From contig CAVRVO010000003.1 of the NCBI GenBank assembly GCA_963724625.1, forward strand, positions 186,001-250,000: DNA of 64,000 nt, given 5' to 3'. Numbering within the stretch: position 1 is the stretch's first letter; each line of letters starts with the position of its first letter. The notes under the pieces are model-generated. The model had not been told where the DNA came from, searched no databases, and saw only the letters and a list, made by a program, of their open reading frames with translations. Of this stretch, positions 1 through 8,971 are shown in pieces. This stretch comes from DATBVX01 sp963724625. GTDB taxonomy: Bacteria; Pseudomonadota; Gammaproteobacteria; Steroidobacterales; Steroidobacteraceae. The position numbers and the translations under genes are program-made.

Positions 1-243
1 CAGCCGCGCGGTGAGAATTGAAAAGGTGTAGCGGTGAGTGCCGAGAGCAACTGGCACGTCCTTCAGACCCTCGAGTGGTACCAGGTCGAGCGCGCTGGTG
101 TCGATGCTCGAGTAAAAAGGCAGGAACAAGCGCACGTCGTGCCCCGCTTCATGCAGGTAGCGCGGCAGAGCGCTCGAGACGTCGGCAAGCCCGCCGGTCT
201 TCGCCAGGGGTGCGACTTCCGAGGCTACGAAACAGATTCGCAT
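1..243 (-). CDS. glgA: Glycogen synthase (GT5), N-terminal 81 residues, cut by window edge
   Basis: Reading leftward from an ATG at 243 gives a protein opening MRICFVASEVAPLAKTGGLA. The KTGGL loop at residues 15-19 is the ADP-glucose-binding signature of GT5 bacterial glycogen/starch synthases. The next residues (ADVSSALPRYLHEAGHDVRL) continue the family's Rossmann N-terminus. The rest lies beyond base 1. An in-frame ATG at 255 would add four residues. Its product would extend alpha-1,4-glucan from ADP-glucose in the cytoplasm. It diverges from the ATP-grasp gene at 344, leaving about 100 bp for promoters in both directions. Confidence 0.88.
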   Translation of the reverse strand, partial: MRICFVASEVAPLAKTGGLADVSSALPRYLHEAGHDVRLFLPFYSSIDTSALDLVPLEGLKDVPVALGTHRYTFSILTARL

Positions 244-343
244 TGGCGCAGGCATGCGCGATCAGTGTAACAAGCCTAAACTGCTGCAAAAGGGCAATGC
301 CGCGGCCGCCAGGTCGCCGGCCCGAAAACCAGAGAGCGACAGC

Positions 344-1561
344 GTGGTCATCCTGCTCATTTCTCCGGGTTACCCGGCCGACATGCCTCAGTTCACGCGC
401 GGCCTCGCCGAGGTCGGCGCGACGGTGCTGGGTGTCGGCGACCAGGCGCCGGGCGCACTGCCAGATCTGGTACGCAAGTCGCTCGCCGGGTACCTGCACG
501 TGCGCTCCCTGTGGGATGAAGCCGCGGTCGCCGAAGAACTGCGCAATTGGCTGCGCGGCCGCCCGCTCGATCGCATCGAGTGCCTGTGGGAACCGGGCAT
601 GGTGCTGGCTGCGCAACTGCGCGAAGCACTTGGCATCCCCGGGCTCGACGTCCAGCAGACGCTGCCCTTTCGCGACAAGGAGCGCATGAAGCAGGTGCTC
701 GATGCGGCCGGCATCCGCACGCCACGCCATGTCGCCGCGAACAGCGCGGCCGAGTGCTGGGAGGCAGCGGAGGGCATCGGGTTTCCGCTGATCCTCAAGC
801 CGATTGCCGGCGCTGGTTCCGCTGATACCTATCGCGTCAACGATGCCGACGAGTTGCGCGACGCGCTCTCGCGTTTGCGGCACATCCCCCTCGTGAGCGT
901 GGAGGAGTTCGTCGATGGTGAGGAATTCACATTCGATACCGTGACGATCGATGGGCGCATCGCCTACTACAACATCGCTTGGTACCGGCCGCGTCCCCTG
1001 ATCGCGCGCTCCAACGAATGGATCAGCCCGCAGGTCATCGCGTTACGCAACGTCGAGCAGCAGGATCTCGCAGGTGGGGTGCGCATGGGACACGATGTCA
1101 TCCGCGCGCTCGGCTTTCAGACCGGGTTCACTCACATGGAGTGGTATCGCAAGTCCGACGGTGAAGTGGTGTTCGGTGAAATCGGCGCGCGTCCGCCGGG
1201 TGCGCACCAGGTGGACCAGATGAACTTCGCCTGCGACTTCGATGTGTTTCGCGAATGGGCGAACGCGGTCGCGCGTGGGCGCTTCGACACGCAGATCGAG
1301 CGTCGCTACAACGTTGCAACGATCTACAAGCGCGCACAGGGTACCGGGCGCATTCGTGCGATCGAAGGCCTGGAGGCGCTTCAGCGCCGATTCGGCTCAG
1401 CGGTCGTCTGGAACACGTTGTTGCCGATCGGTGCCACACGCCGCAACTGGCGCCAAACGCTGGTCTCCGATGGCTTCATCATGCTGCGCCACTCCGATCT
1501 CGGCGCGACGCTCGAGATGGCCGATGCCGTCGGGACAGATCTGCAACTCTATGCGGGCTAG
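344..1561 (+). CDS. ATP-grasp ligase-like protein, divergent from glgA
   Basis: This is a cytoplasmic ATP-grasp protein of about 405 residues, of the carboxylate-amine/thiol ligase type. The visible signs are a glycine-rich nucleotide loop (LKPIAGAGSADTYRV), VSVEEFVDGEEFTFDTV in the central domain, and a catalytic-core end FGEIGARPPGAHQVDQMN. I chose the GTG at 344 because VVILLISPGYPADMPQFTRG is a typical opening beta strand. An upstream ATG at 254 is possible but would start only 10 bp from glgA, and the added 30 residues look unlike protein. The substrate is unknown. Another ATP-grasp gene lies 6 kb away in the 6.1-11 kb operon, so the two may belong to one pathway (inference). Confidence 0.82.
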   Translation: MVILLISPGYPADMPQFTRGLAEVGATVLGVGDQAPGALPDLVRKSLAGYLHVRSLWDEAAVAEELRNWLRGRPLDRIECLWEPGMVLAAQLREALGIPGLDVQQTLPFRDKERMKQVLDAAGIRTPRHVAANSAAECWEAAEGIGFPLILKPIAGAGSADTYRVNDADELRDALSRLRHIPLVSVEEFVDGEEFTFDTVTIDGRIAYYNIAWYRPRPLIARSNEWISPQVIALRNVEQQDLAGGVRMGHDVIRALGFQTGFTHMEWYRKSDGEVVFGEIGARPPGAHQVDQMNFACDFDVFREWANAVARGRFDTQIERRYNVATIYKRAQGTGRIRAIEGLEALQRRFGSAVVWNTLLPIGATRRNWRQTLVSDGFIMLRHSDLGATLEMADAVGTDLQLYAG

Positions 1562-1595
1562 CTCCGCCGTTTGATCGCGGTGACGGGCATCTCGC

Positions 1596-2933
1596 TCACG
1601 TGGCACTACGCCCGGCAGCGAGGTCGATCGGCTTACCGTGCTCGGGCCGAGTCTCAGGTTGCGGGACCGCTCCGATGTGCTTCGCAAACCGGTACGGGCC
1701 GAGCAGCAGGTAAATCAGGGCGGCAATGGCCAGGCCGACGACCGTCGCCCAGATCACGACGTCATAGGAACCCGTCGCCTCGCGAATGCGGCCGGTGACG
1801 GGCGCCGCGAAACCGAACAGCAGCGCCATCAGCGCCATCTGCACTGCGAACACGGTCGTGAATGAGCGCAAGCCGAAATAGCGGGTGTGGAAGAACTGCC
1901 CCATCGGGCGATGCGCGCCGAAAGAGAAGCCGAAGAGCGCCGCGGCCATGTAGAGCAGCGTGAGGCCGCCGTGGTCGGCGGAAATGCGTGCCAGGATGAC
2001 AAAGGACGCTACCGAGCAGAGGGTGAATGGAATCGAGACTCTGACGGTATCGATCCGGTCGAGGATGAACCCGCCCACGATCGTGCCGATGGCGCCGGCA
2101 ATGGTGAACACCGAGAGGTATGTCGCCGCATTCGCAGGCGAGAACCCGCGCTCGCCGAGCACCGGAACGAGAAACGTCATGAGTCCGTTGCCTGGCACCG
2201 CCGCAAACAAGATGGCGGCGATGATCAGCCAGTAGGTGCTCGTGCGGAACACCTCACGCGCCGTGAGTCCTTCGAGCTCGGGGATCGCCGGTTGAGCTGT
2301 TCGCTCGCGGCGCGCGAACAGTCGCCTCGAACCACCGACGGCGCCTGGCTCCTCCAGCGTGAAATAGAGCAGCGGCACGATCGCGAGGATCGTTAGACCC
2401 ATGATGACGAACAGGCCTCTCCAGCCGTAACGCTCGACCAGCGATTGGATGAGCTGTGGCAGGAAGGCGGCGGCGAGACTCGACTCGAGACCGAAGAGCG
2501 CGAGCGCCTTGCCGCGGTGCTGGGTGAACAGCGCCGTGAGCACCTTGGCGTAGCCAATCGCAGTCGTGCCGAAGAAGCCGAGGAGCCCGAAGCCCAGGTA
2601 GAAATGCCACAGCTCCTGCGTGAACGAGATGGCGATCGTAATCAGACCGACCATCACCGTGCCGCTGATGATCATGAGCCGCACGCCGGTGCGATCGACC
2701 AGGTAACCCAGCAACGGTCCCACCAGGCCGCCGCACCACATGAGCGCCGTGGTTGCATAGCCGAATTGCGTCGGAGTCCATTTGAACTCGGTGGTGATAG
2801 GCACGAACACCAGCGTCAGCGCCATCATCGGCAGCAGACTGCTTGCGAACATCTGCCCGAGCAGGATCGCGCCGGCGATCTTCATCTTCCGCAGCGAGAA
2901 ATCGGACTCGACCGGCGGTGGTGGTGCGGGCAT
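1596..2933 (-). CDS. MFS transporter (12 TM)
   Basis: This is a 445-residue major facilitator superfamily permease. Hydrophobic segments repeat through the protein. The loop between TM2 and TM3 carries GYLVDRTGVRLMI, matching the MFS signature GxLxDRxGRR. A polar central loop (about 205-235) separates two six-helix halves, and the second half has GGFILDRIDTVRV at the equivalent position. Substrate cannot be told from sequence. Its 3' end faces the ATP-grasp gene with a 34-bp gap. The neighbouring gallate dioxygenase suggests an aromatic acid is possible, but nothing in the protein proves it. Confidence 0.85.
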   Translation of the reverse strand: MPAPPPPVESDFSLRKMKIAGAILLGQMFASSLLPMMALTLVFVPITTEFKWTPTQFGYATTALMWCGGLVGPLLGYLVDRTGVRLMIISGTVMVGLITIAISFTQELWHFYLGFGLLGFFGTTAIGYAKVLTALFTQHRGKALALFGLESSLAAAFLPQLIQSLVERYGWRGLFVIMGLTILAIVPLLYFTLEEPGAVGGSRRLFARRERTAQPAIPELEGLTAREVFRTSTYWLIIAAILFAAVPGNGLMTFLVPVLGERGFSPANAATYLSVFTIAGAIGTIVGGFILDRIDTVRVSIPFTLCSVASFVILARISADHGGLTLLYMAAALFGFSFGAHRPMGQFFHTRYFGLRSFTTVFAVQMALMALLFGFAAPVTGRIREATGSYDVVIWATVVGLAIAALIYLLLGPYRFAKHIGAVPQPETRPEHGKPIDLAAGRSAT

Positions 2934-3007
2934 GGGTCGCCTCTTGCTGTTGCAGTGCTACAGTATGCCGGGGTAGCGGTGAGGCGAATCGACCGACGGC
3001 GAAATGA

Positions 3008-3160
3008 CCCAGCCGAGACATCGACCTCGCAACAGTTCCGCCTCCGGTGCCGCCGAATCTGCCGCTGTTCATCAGCATCGGCCTTACGGACAGCGACTTT
3101 CAAGCCAAGCCGGCGCTCGCTGCGTGGGATGCGCTGTTCGCGAGGCGGTACGTGCAATAG
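3008..3160 (+). pseudogene. Possible 3' remnant of a glycosidase-like gene
   Basis: The 244-bp gap between the MFS gene and the phosphatase holds a 50-codon open stretch ending in TAG. Its last part, LPLFISIGLTDSDFQAKPAL followed by AAWDALFARRYVQ, reads like the C-terminus of a glycoside hydrolase, where KPAL.AWDALF endings are common. There is no convincing start codon or ribosome-binding site. It may be the tail of a deleted gene or chance coding. Confidence 0.28.
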
Positions 3161-3177
3161 CGGTGCGGGTTCGCGCA

Positions 3178-4746
3178 ATGTTCGCTCTGATATCGAGGAT
3201 CTCTCTCTGCCGCACCGTCCTCTGCGGCTTGCCACTGCTGGTGGCTCTCTCGATCGTTTCATGCGTACCAGCTCCGCCGCCAACTGCAATGGAGCAACCG
3301 CGAAGCGCAGCGGTCGAGCCGAGCGATGCGCGGCGCGAGACGCGACAACGCTTTCTCGAGATGTTCGCCCGGACCTATTTCCCGGGCCGTACCGGACAGC
3401 TCGTCATCGTGCCGCGCGAGGGCGACTTCATCACACGGCCCGATCCCGACGTGCCTTTCATGCATGGCTCGCCCTGGCCGTACGACGCCTCCATTCCGCT
3501 CATGTTCGTGGGCCCAGCAGTGAAAACGGGCGAGTACTCGATGCCGGCTGCGCAGCAGGATGTAGCGCCCACGCTGGCGGCTGCGCTCGGCACGCGCATG
3601 CCGCCGACCGCGACGGGTCGCGTGCTGCCGATCCTGCAGTCAGACTTCGTGCCACCGAGAGTAGTCATGCTGCTGGTCCTCGACGGGATGCGCCGTGACT
3701 ACTTCGATCGCTATGCTGCGTCCATGCCGACGCTCACTGCGCTGCGTGAGCGCGCTGCCTGGTTCAGCCAGTCCAGCGTGAATTTCTTCCCCACCAACAC
3801 TTCGGTAGGGCATGCGACGCTCGCCACTGGAGCGGATCCTCGTGTGCATGGCATTACCGGCAACAATATTTATGACCGCGTACAGCAGCGCCGCCACGAC
3901 ATGTTCGAGGGCGGAACCCCCGGAGACCTGGTGGCGATGACCCTTGCGGATGTGTGGCAACTCGAGACGGCCGGGCGCGCCATCATCATTGCGCAGGGCA
4001 GTGTCGAGCGCGCGGCGACACCGCTCGCGGGGCATGGGAGCTGCCAGCTGAATGGGTCACCCGTCATTCTCGCAAGCTACAGCCCGCAGAGCGGCGACTG
4101 GAATGCGAACGCCGCATGCTTCCGGTTACCGGTCTACCTCAAGGACCAAAACGCCAGAACGATTTGGCCGAAGAGCGGGCAATGGCTGGGACACAAGATC
4201 GATTCGACGGCGGCGGTGCGATATTCCGCGCTCTTTCCACGGTTCGAAGCTGATGCGATGACCGCGATGATCGGACATGAGCCGCTGGGAAAGGACGATG
4301 TTGCGGATCTCATCCTGATGAACTTCAAAGGCGCGGACTTTGTCGGCCACAAGTACGGCCCGGATTCGAACGAGCTGCGCGCGACGCTCGGCGAAATGGA
4401 CCACGAAATCTCGCGGATGTTGCGCGCACTCGAGGACAAGGTCGGGAAGGACTACCTGCTCGCCGTGACCGCCGACCATGGAATGCCTTCCGAGCCGTCC
4501 TCACCCGATCGCCGGCATTTCGCGCCATCGCTCGTCGACCTGCTCCACGAGAGGTTCGACCGGGAAGGCAGGCATCTCGTGACTCTCTACGAGCCCGAGA
4601 ACAGCCAGATTTTTGTCGACGCCGACCGTCTCACCCAGCTCGGATTAACGCTGCACGATCTCGCTCGTTTTCTCGAATCGCAGCCGTTCGTCTTTGCGGT
4701 GTTTACCGAGGACGAGGTGCGGAGCGCAGCGCCGACGGCGAAGTGA
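3178..4746 (+). CDS. Alkaline-phosphatase/NPP-like lipoprotein with circularly permuted domain order
   Basis: This 522-residue secreted lipoprotein has a signal peptide with lipobox IVSC (Cys29). It carries the metal and nucleophile motifs of the PafA/NPP phosphatase superfamily: LVLDGMRRDY (Asp169), FPTNTSVGHATLATG (Thr207 as likely nucleophile), KGADFVGHKYG (Asp/His pair) and TADHGM. Residues 65-152 contain YFPGRTGQLVIVP, MHGSPWPYDASIPLMF (His96) and QQDVAPTLAAALG. In ordinary family members those pieces come after the DHG motif, at the C-terminus. Here they precede the catalytic core, and the protein ends at FTEDEVRS, so all ligands appear present in rotated order. The start at 3178 is chosen because it begins the signal peptide. 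It likely hydrolyses phosphomono- or diesters in the periplasm. Confidence 0.8.
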   Translation: MFALISRISLCRTVLCGLPLLVALSIVSCVPAPPPTAMEQPRSAAVEPSDARRETRQRFLEMFARTYFPGRTGQLVIVPREGDFITRPDPDVPFMHGSPWPYDASIPLMFVGPAVKTGEYSMPAAQQDVAPTLAAALGTRMPPTATGRVLPILQSDFVPPRVVMLLVLDGMRRDYFDRYAASMPTLTALRERAAWFSQSSVNFFPTNTSVGHATLATGADPRVHGITGNNIYDRVQQRRHDMFEGGTPGDLVAMTLADVWQLETAGRAIIIAQGSVERAATPLAGHGSCQLNGSPVILASYSPQSGDWNANAACFRLPVYLKDQNARTIWPKSGQWLGHKIDSTAAVRYSALFPRFEADAMTAMIGHEPLGKDDVADLILMNFKGADFVGHKYGPDSNELRATLGEMDHEISRMLRALEDKVGKDYLLAVTADHGMPSEPSSPDRRHFAPSLVDLLHERFDREGRHLVTLYEPENSQIFVDADRLTQLGLTLHDLARFLESQPFVFAVFTEDEVRSAAPTAK

Positions 4747-4799
4747 GCCGCAACGCGGCGCCGTATACAATTCAAAGTTTCCGTGAAGGAGCAGCAGTC

Positions 4800-6098
4800 A
4801 TGGCCAAGATAGTGGGCGGAATCGCCACGTCGCACACGCCGACGATCGGATTCGCGCTCGATACCGGCAAACAGCACGACCCTGTGTGGGCGCCGATCTT
4901 TGAAGGCTACAAGCCCGTACAGCAGTGGCTTGCGGCCCAGAAACCCGACGTGCTGTTTTTGATCTACAACGATCACGTGACCTCGTTCTCCTTCGATCAC
5001 TACTCGCACTTCGCGCTCGGCATCGGCACCGAGTACCCGGTCGCGGACGAAGGTGGCGGACCGCGCGCGCTGCCGCCGATCCAGGGGCATCCCAGGCTCG
5101 CGCAGCACATCGCCGCCGGCCTGGTGGCGGACGAGTTCGACCTGTCGTATTTCCAGGGCAAAGGGCTCGACCACGGCGCGTTCTCGCCGCTCTCGCTCCT
5201 CTGGCCGCACGACCCCACCTGGCCCGGCGCGATCGTGCCGCTGCAGGTCGGCGTGCTCGAGTTCCCGACGCCGACCGCGCGGCGCTGCTTCAAGCTTGGC
5301 CGCTCGCTGCGCAAGGCGATCCAGAGCTATCCCGAGGACATCAAGGTCGCGATCGTCGGCACCGGCGGACTGTCGCACCAGGTGCACGGCGAGCGCGCAG
5401 GCTTCAACAACACGCCGTGGGACATGGAGTTCATGGACACGCTCGTGACAGATCCGGAGAAGCTCACCCACATCACGATCGCGGACTACGCCACGCGCGG
5501 CGGTCTCGAGGGCTCCGAAGTGGTCATGTGGCTGATCATGCGCGGCGCGCTGGCGCCCAAGGTGAAGAAGCTCCACCAGGCGTACTACCTGCCGTCGATG
5601 ACGCCGATCGCCACGCTGATCCTGGAGGACGATGGTCCGGATGGGCAGGGTGAGTCCTTGCCTGCGTATCGCGAGCGCATCGGCAAAGAGCTCGCGGGCA
5701 TCGAAAAACTCGAAGGCACGTATCCGTTCACCCTCGAGCGCAGCGTAAAGGGGTTCCGGCTCAATGAATTCCTGCACCGGCTCGTCGAGCCCGAGTATCG
5801 CAAGCAGTTCCTCGCCAATCCGGAGCCGCTGTTCGAGGCGGCCGGGCTCACCGAAGAAGAACGCGACATGGTCCGGCGGCGCGACTGGCGCGCGATGATT
5901 CACTACGGCGTGATTTTCTTCATGCTCGAGAAACTCGGCGCCGTGATTGGCACCACGAACCTGCACATCTACGCGGCAATGCGCGGCCAATCGCTCGAGG
6001 ACTTCCAGAAGACGCGCAACGCCAAAGTGCTCTACTCGGTCGCCGGCAAGGACGAAGGGAAGAAAGACTGGGACAAAGCGACCCCGAAACCCAGCTAG
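4800..6098 (+). CDS. desB: Gallate dioxygenase (LigB+LigA fusion type)
   Basis: This non-haem Fe(II) extradiol dioxygenase of 432 residues opens the ring of gallate to 4-oxalomesaconate. The LigB-type catalytic domain carries SHTPTI (His12) and YNDHVTSF (His59) as iron ligands. GLDHGAFSP (His125) and GGLSHQVHGERAGFNN (His193) are catalytic histidines, and GGLEGSEVVMW holds the glutamate ligand near residue 240. The C-terminal part (about 310-420; LNEFLHRLVEPEYRKQFL) is the small LigA-like domain fused in DesB/GalA proteins. AAGGAG lies nine bases before the ATG. It overlaps the end of the convergent PAS-protein gene by four bases. No other gallate-pathway gene is adjacent. Confidence 0.9.
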   Translation: MAKIVGGIATSHTPTIGFALDTGKQHDPVWAPIFEGYKPVQQWLAAQKPDVLFLIYNDHVTSFSFDHYSHFALGIGTEYPVADEGGGPRALPPIQGHPRLAQHIAAGLVADEFDLSYFQGKGLDHGAFSPLSLLWPHDPTWPGAIVPLQVGVLEFPTPTARRCFKLGRSLRKAIQSYPEDIKVAIVGTGGLSHQVHGERAGFNNTPWDMEFMDTLVTDPEKLTHITIADYATRGGLEGSEVVMWLIMRGALAPKVKKLHQAYYLPSMTPIATLILEDDGPDGQGESLPAYRERIGKELAGIEKLEGTYPFTLERSVKGFRLNEFLHRLVEPEYRKQFLANPEPLFEAAGLTEEERDMVRRRDWRAMIHYGVIFFMLEKLGAVIGTTNLHIYAAMRGQSLEDFQKTRNAKVLYSVAGKDEGKKDWDKATPKPS

Positions 6099-6946
6099 TA
6101 ACTGGCGTCGCGGTAGTGCTTCTTGCCGCGCAACGCCTTCTGGTACTCGTCCTTGCTCAGGATATTCTCCTCGAGCTGCATGTCGGTGCGCGCGTAGCAG
6201 CGGAAGAACTCCGCGATACGTTCCGCTGACTGCGTGACGTCATCGCGAATGTAATTGATGTCGATGTTGATGCACACAGCGCCGACCACGCCATAGTCCT
6301 TGCGCACGATGGGAATCGTGGTGCACTTGAAGCGGCGTGCGCCGATGTTGAGCTCGTAGTTGAGCTTGTCCTGGTTGAGTGCCCGCCGCTTCTTGAGATC
6401 GATGAGCAGGGTCGTCGTGCCCATTTCGAGCGCGCGTCCGGTCACTTCGCCCCCTTCTATGGCGGTAATCGAGCGGCTCGGGTTGGAGAGATCGTGCAGC
6501 AGCACCTCAATTCCCATGTTGGGGAACGTCCGCCCGATCAGGCGCGCGAGATTGCGGAAGTTCTCCAGGAACTCTCGCGTGTCGTCCACGACAGCAGCGC
6601 CGTGGTATTTCGCGAAGAGTTTCTCGTACGCCGGCCGCTCCTGGGCGTCCAGGAGGTCGCGCACGTTGTTCTGTTCACCGATGAAGATCAACTGGCGCGC
6701 GGCGCGCACATCCGTGTTGCGCAGGAAATAGTGAATGCCGAGGCGGAAGTCGCGCAGGTTGAACTCGGCGAAGTTCTCGGGCGTCGGCTCGTAGGGGTAG
6801 AAATCATAGTCATCGAGACTGCGGCCCCGCTGGCGCCCCCGCTCGCGATACCTGCCGATCAGGAAGCCGCCCGCGAACACCAGCAGCGCCACGCCCAGCT
6901 CGGAGAAGAAGCTGCTGATCCAGGGATTATTGAGCAGGTCTGCCAC
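6095..6946 (-). CDS. Membrane-anchored YheO-type PAS domain protein
   Basis: This 283-residue protein has one N-terminal transmembrane segment (about 15-30, ALLVFAGGFLIGRY). A cytoplasmic part follows, and its segment from about 130 to 240 resembles the YheO-like PAS domain (NMGIEVLLHDLSNPSRSITA, VVGAVCINIDINYI). Known YheO-family proteins are regulators with a C-terminal helix-turn-helix. I see no such helix here, so this looks like a tethered sensor rather than a DNA-binding regulator. It is the last gene of the minus-strand operon and starts three bases after the esterase gene. Its tail overlaps desB by four bases. Confidence 0.7.
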   Translation of the reverse strand: MADLLNNPWISSFFSELGVALLVFAGGFLIGRYRERGRQRGRSLDDYDFYPYEPTPENFAEFNLRDFRLGIHYFLRNTDVRAARQLIFIGEQNNVRDLLDAQERPAYEKLFAKYHGAAVVDDTREFLENFRNLARLIGRTFPNMGIEVLLHDLSNPSRSITAIEGGEVTGRALEMGTTTLLIDLKKRRALNQDKLNYELNIGARRFKCTTIPIVRKDYGVVGAVCINIDINYIRDDVTQSAERIAEFFRCYARTDMQLEENILSKDEYQKALRGKKHYRDASY

Positions 6947-6949
6947 GCA

Positions 6950-7682
6950 TCACACCAGCTCGCCGAGGTACTTCGGCAGCATCTCGCGCCATGTGACCCA
7001 GTTGTGGTGGCGATCCCGGCCCCACAGGTCCACCCGGTTCGGCACGCCCTTGGCGCCGAGGACGTGAGCGATCCTCCATGACTCACTGGGATCCTCCCAG
7101 TCGCCTTCACCCGTCGGAATGACGATGAACCGTTGCCGCAGCTGCTGTAGTTGGGGTCCGTCCTCGAGTCCTGGCAGGTAGTGAAGCGGCGATGAGAAGT
7201 AGAAGTCCTGGTTGATCTTGCCGTCGAGGTACTTCGACAGGTCGAAGGTTCCACTCATCGCCACGGCGAGCTTGAAGACGTCCGGATGCCGGCAGATGCT
7301 GGCAACGGCGTTGAACGCGCCGATGGAAGCGCCCGCGGCCACGACTTCGATCTCCTTGCTGGAGCAGTCCTCACGGATGAGCGCGACCACCTCGTTGTAG
7401 ATGTAGGCATCGAACAGGTTCTGCACGCGCGAGCAGTATTCGGCCGAATGGGTGCCCTGCAGCCAGGTTTTCCCCGCGATGCTGTCTACCGAGTAGACCT
7501 TGATGCGCCCCGCATCGATCAGATCGCCGAGCACGCGCACGAGGTGGAAGCGCTCGACTTCCTCGTAGTCTCCTCCGGCGGTCGAAAACAGCAGCACAGG
7601 CGTGCCGAAGTGACCCCAGCGCACGACGCGCGCCGGTTCGGGCAGGCGTTGCGTATTCCAGCTCCAGTTCTTCTTTATCCAC
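6950..7682 (-). CDS. Esterase-D-like alpha/beta hydrolase, N-terminus frameshifted
   Basis: This putative cytoplasmic serine esterase has a nucleophile elbow AAGASIGAFNAV (Ser about 100 from the GTG at 7624) and a late histidine in DRHHNWVTW. An in-frame N-terminal extension KNWSWNTQRLPEPARVVRW is plainly coding but lacks a start codon. A GTG at 7682 gives MDKE, and skipping one G near 7668 joins MDKE to NWSWN. I therefore read the gene as 6950-7682 with an apparent one-base insertion. It lies between the ATP-grasp gene and the PAS gene, and its function probably belongs with theirs. If the insertion is real, translation could still start at the GTG at 7624. Confidence 0.68.
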
Positions 7683-7718
7683 TTTGTTCCCGCTGGTGTG
7701 CGACTCGGGGCGCGATAG

Positions 7719-8968
7719 TCAGATGGCGGAGTTCCTGCCCTCGATCTTCCGCCATTCCTGCATGCGATTGAAGAACAGCTCCGTAAACTGCTCGATCTCG
7801 TGCGCCGGGTAAAGGGCCGTCACCTTCTTGCGGACTGCATCACGCGCTTCGGCGCTGCCGAAGAATTCATAGGCGACGTCGTCGAGATGCGAGAGGTGTT
7901 TGGCGCAGAACTCACGGAACGAATCCGTGGCGAAATGCTCGCGGGCGAGGAGTGCGTAACCGCGCAGCTTTTCGTGCGGGGAGAGATCCTTGGCCGCGAT
8001 CTTGAAGTACGGCTCCCAGTCGAGATTCCGGCGCATCCGGCGTTTGGTCGTCGCGCAGAAGATCGACCAGCGCAGGTTCGCCTTGATGAGCCAGGGGAAG
8101 TGGTAGTGAAGCGAGGTCACCTGTGAGTCGGGACAGGCGTTCGCGAAATCGATCGGATACCACTCACCGCCCTTCAGCAGCGCTTCGCAGGAATTGAAAT
8201 CCCAGCCGAAGAACGCGTTGATGGTGAGCGTGATGTCCTGGAGCTTGCGCTGCTCATCGGCGGAGATGAAGTCACGATCCATCCGGTAGCGGTCGTGGAG
8301 CGGTGCCGACGGGTCGTAATTCACGACTCGCGTCTGCGGACCGAGCCCAACACAGCGTACGAATCGGTCGTACGGGATGATGCCCGCCTGCAGATGCATG
8401 ATCTTGGTGCCGCTCGCCTCGTACGCCGCGCGCAGCGCCACTTCGTCGTCGATCTTGGTGACCCCGACCCAGCCGCCGCCGTCGTAGGGCTTCATGAACA
8501 GCGGGTAGCCGACCTGCTTGCCGATCGCGCCGATATCGAAGAGCCGCGCGTAGCGCTGCAGCGTCGCCTCGAGATCGGCACTCTTGTCATAGGCCTTGGG
8601 CGGAATCATCCAGGTTTCGGGAATCGGCAGGCCGAGACGCATCATCGCGCAGTAGGTCGTGTGCTTTTCGTTGGCCTGGATCGACCACGGGTTGTTGAAG
8701 ACGTAAAGGTCGTCCAGCACGCACCGCCTTTTTGATCCACTCGCGGCTGACGTGATACCAGTGCGTGAGGCGGTCGATCACGACGTCGTAGCGACACGGC
8801 TGGCGCAGGTTGAAAGGCTCGATCGTGACGCGGCTCACTTCGAAGCCGAGCGTGTCGCCCTGCCACGGAGATGTTGAGTTTGAGCCGGCGCATGATCTCT
8901 TCGAAGCAGATCGGCCAGCAGATATCGGCGCCGAGCGACAGGCCGATTTGGCGGGTGAGGTGGGCCAT
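7719..8968 (-). pseudogene. ATP-grasp ligase, coding frame broken by two single-base insertions
   Basis: The intact 333-codon block (8720-7719) encodes an ATP-grasp enzyme: MLDDLYVFNNPWSIQANEKH, YPLFMKPYDGGGWVGVTKI (nucleotide loop) and YPIDFANACPDSQVTS (acid-amine/metal end). The N-terminus is also present but in two other frames. MAHLTRQIGLSLGADICW starts at 8968, and GFEVSRVTIEPFNLRQPC continues to WIKKAV. Removing one base near 8860 and one near 8719 restores a single protein of about 415 residues. Nothing else looks eroded, so these are recent mutations or sequencing errors. The first frame starts three bases after the upstream esterase gene stops, which supports one operon. Confidence 0.72.
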
Positions 8969-8971
8969 CAG

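Noticed and set aside
4587..5990. Long antisense open frame opposite gallate dioxygenase
   Set aside because: High GC gives long shadow frames; the sequence is Arg/Glu-rich low-complexity and the opposite strand is a clear enzyme.
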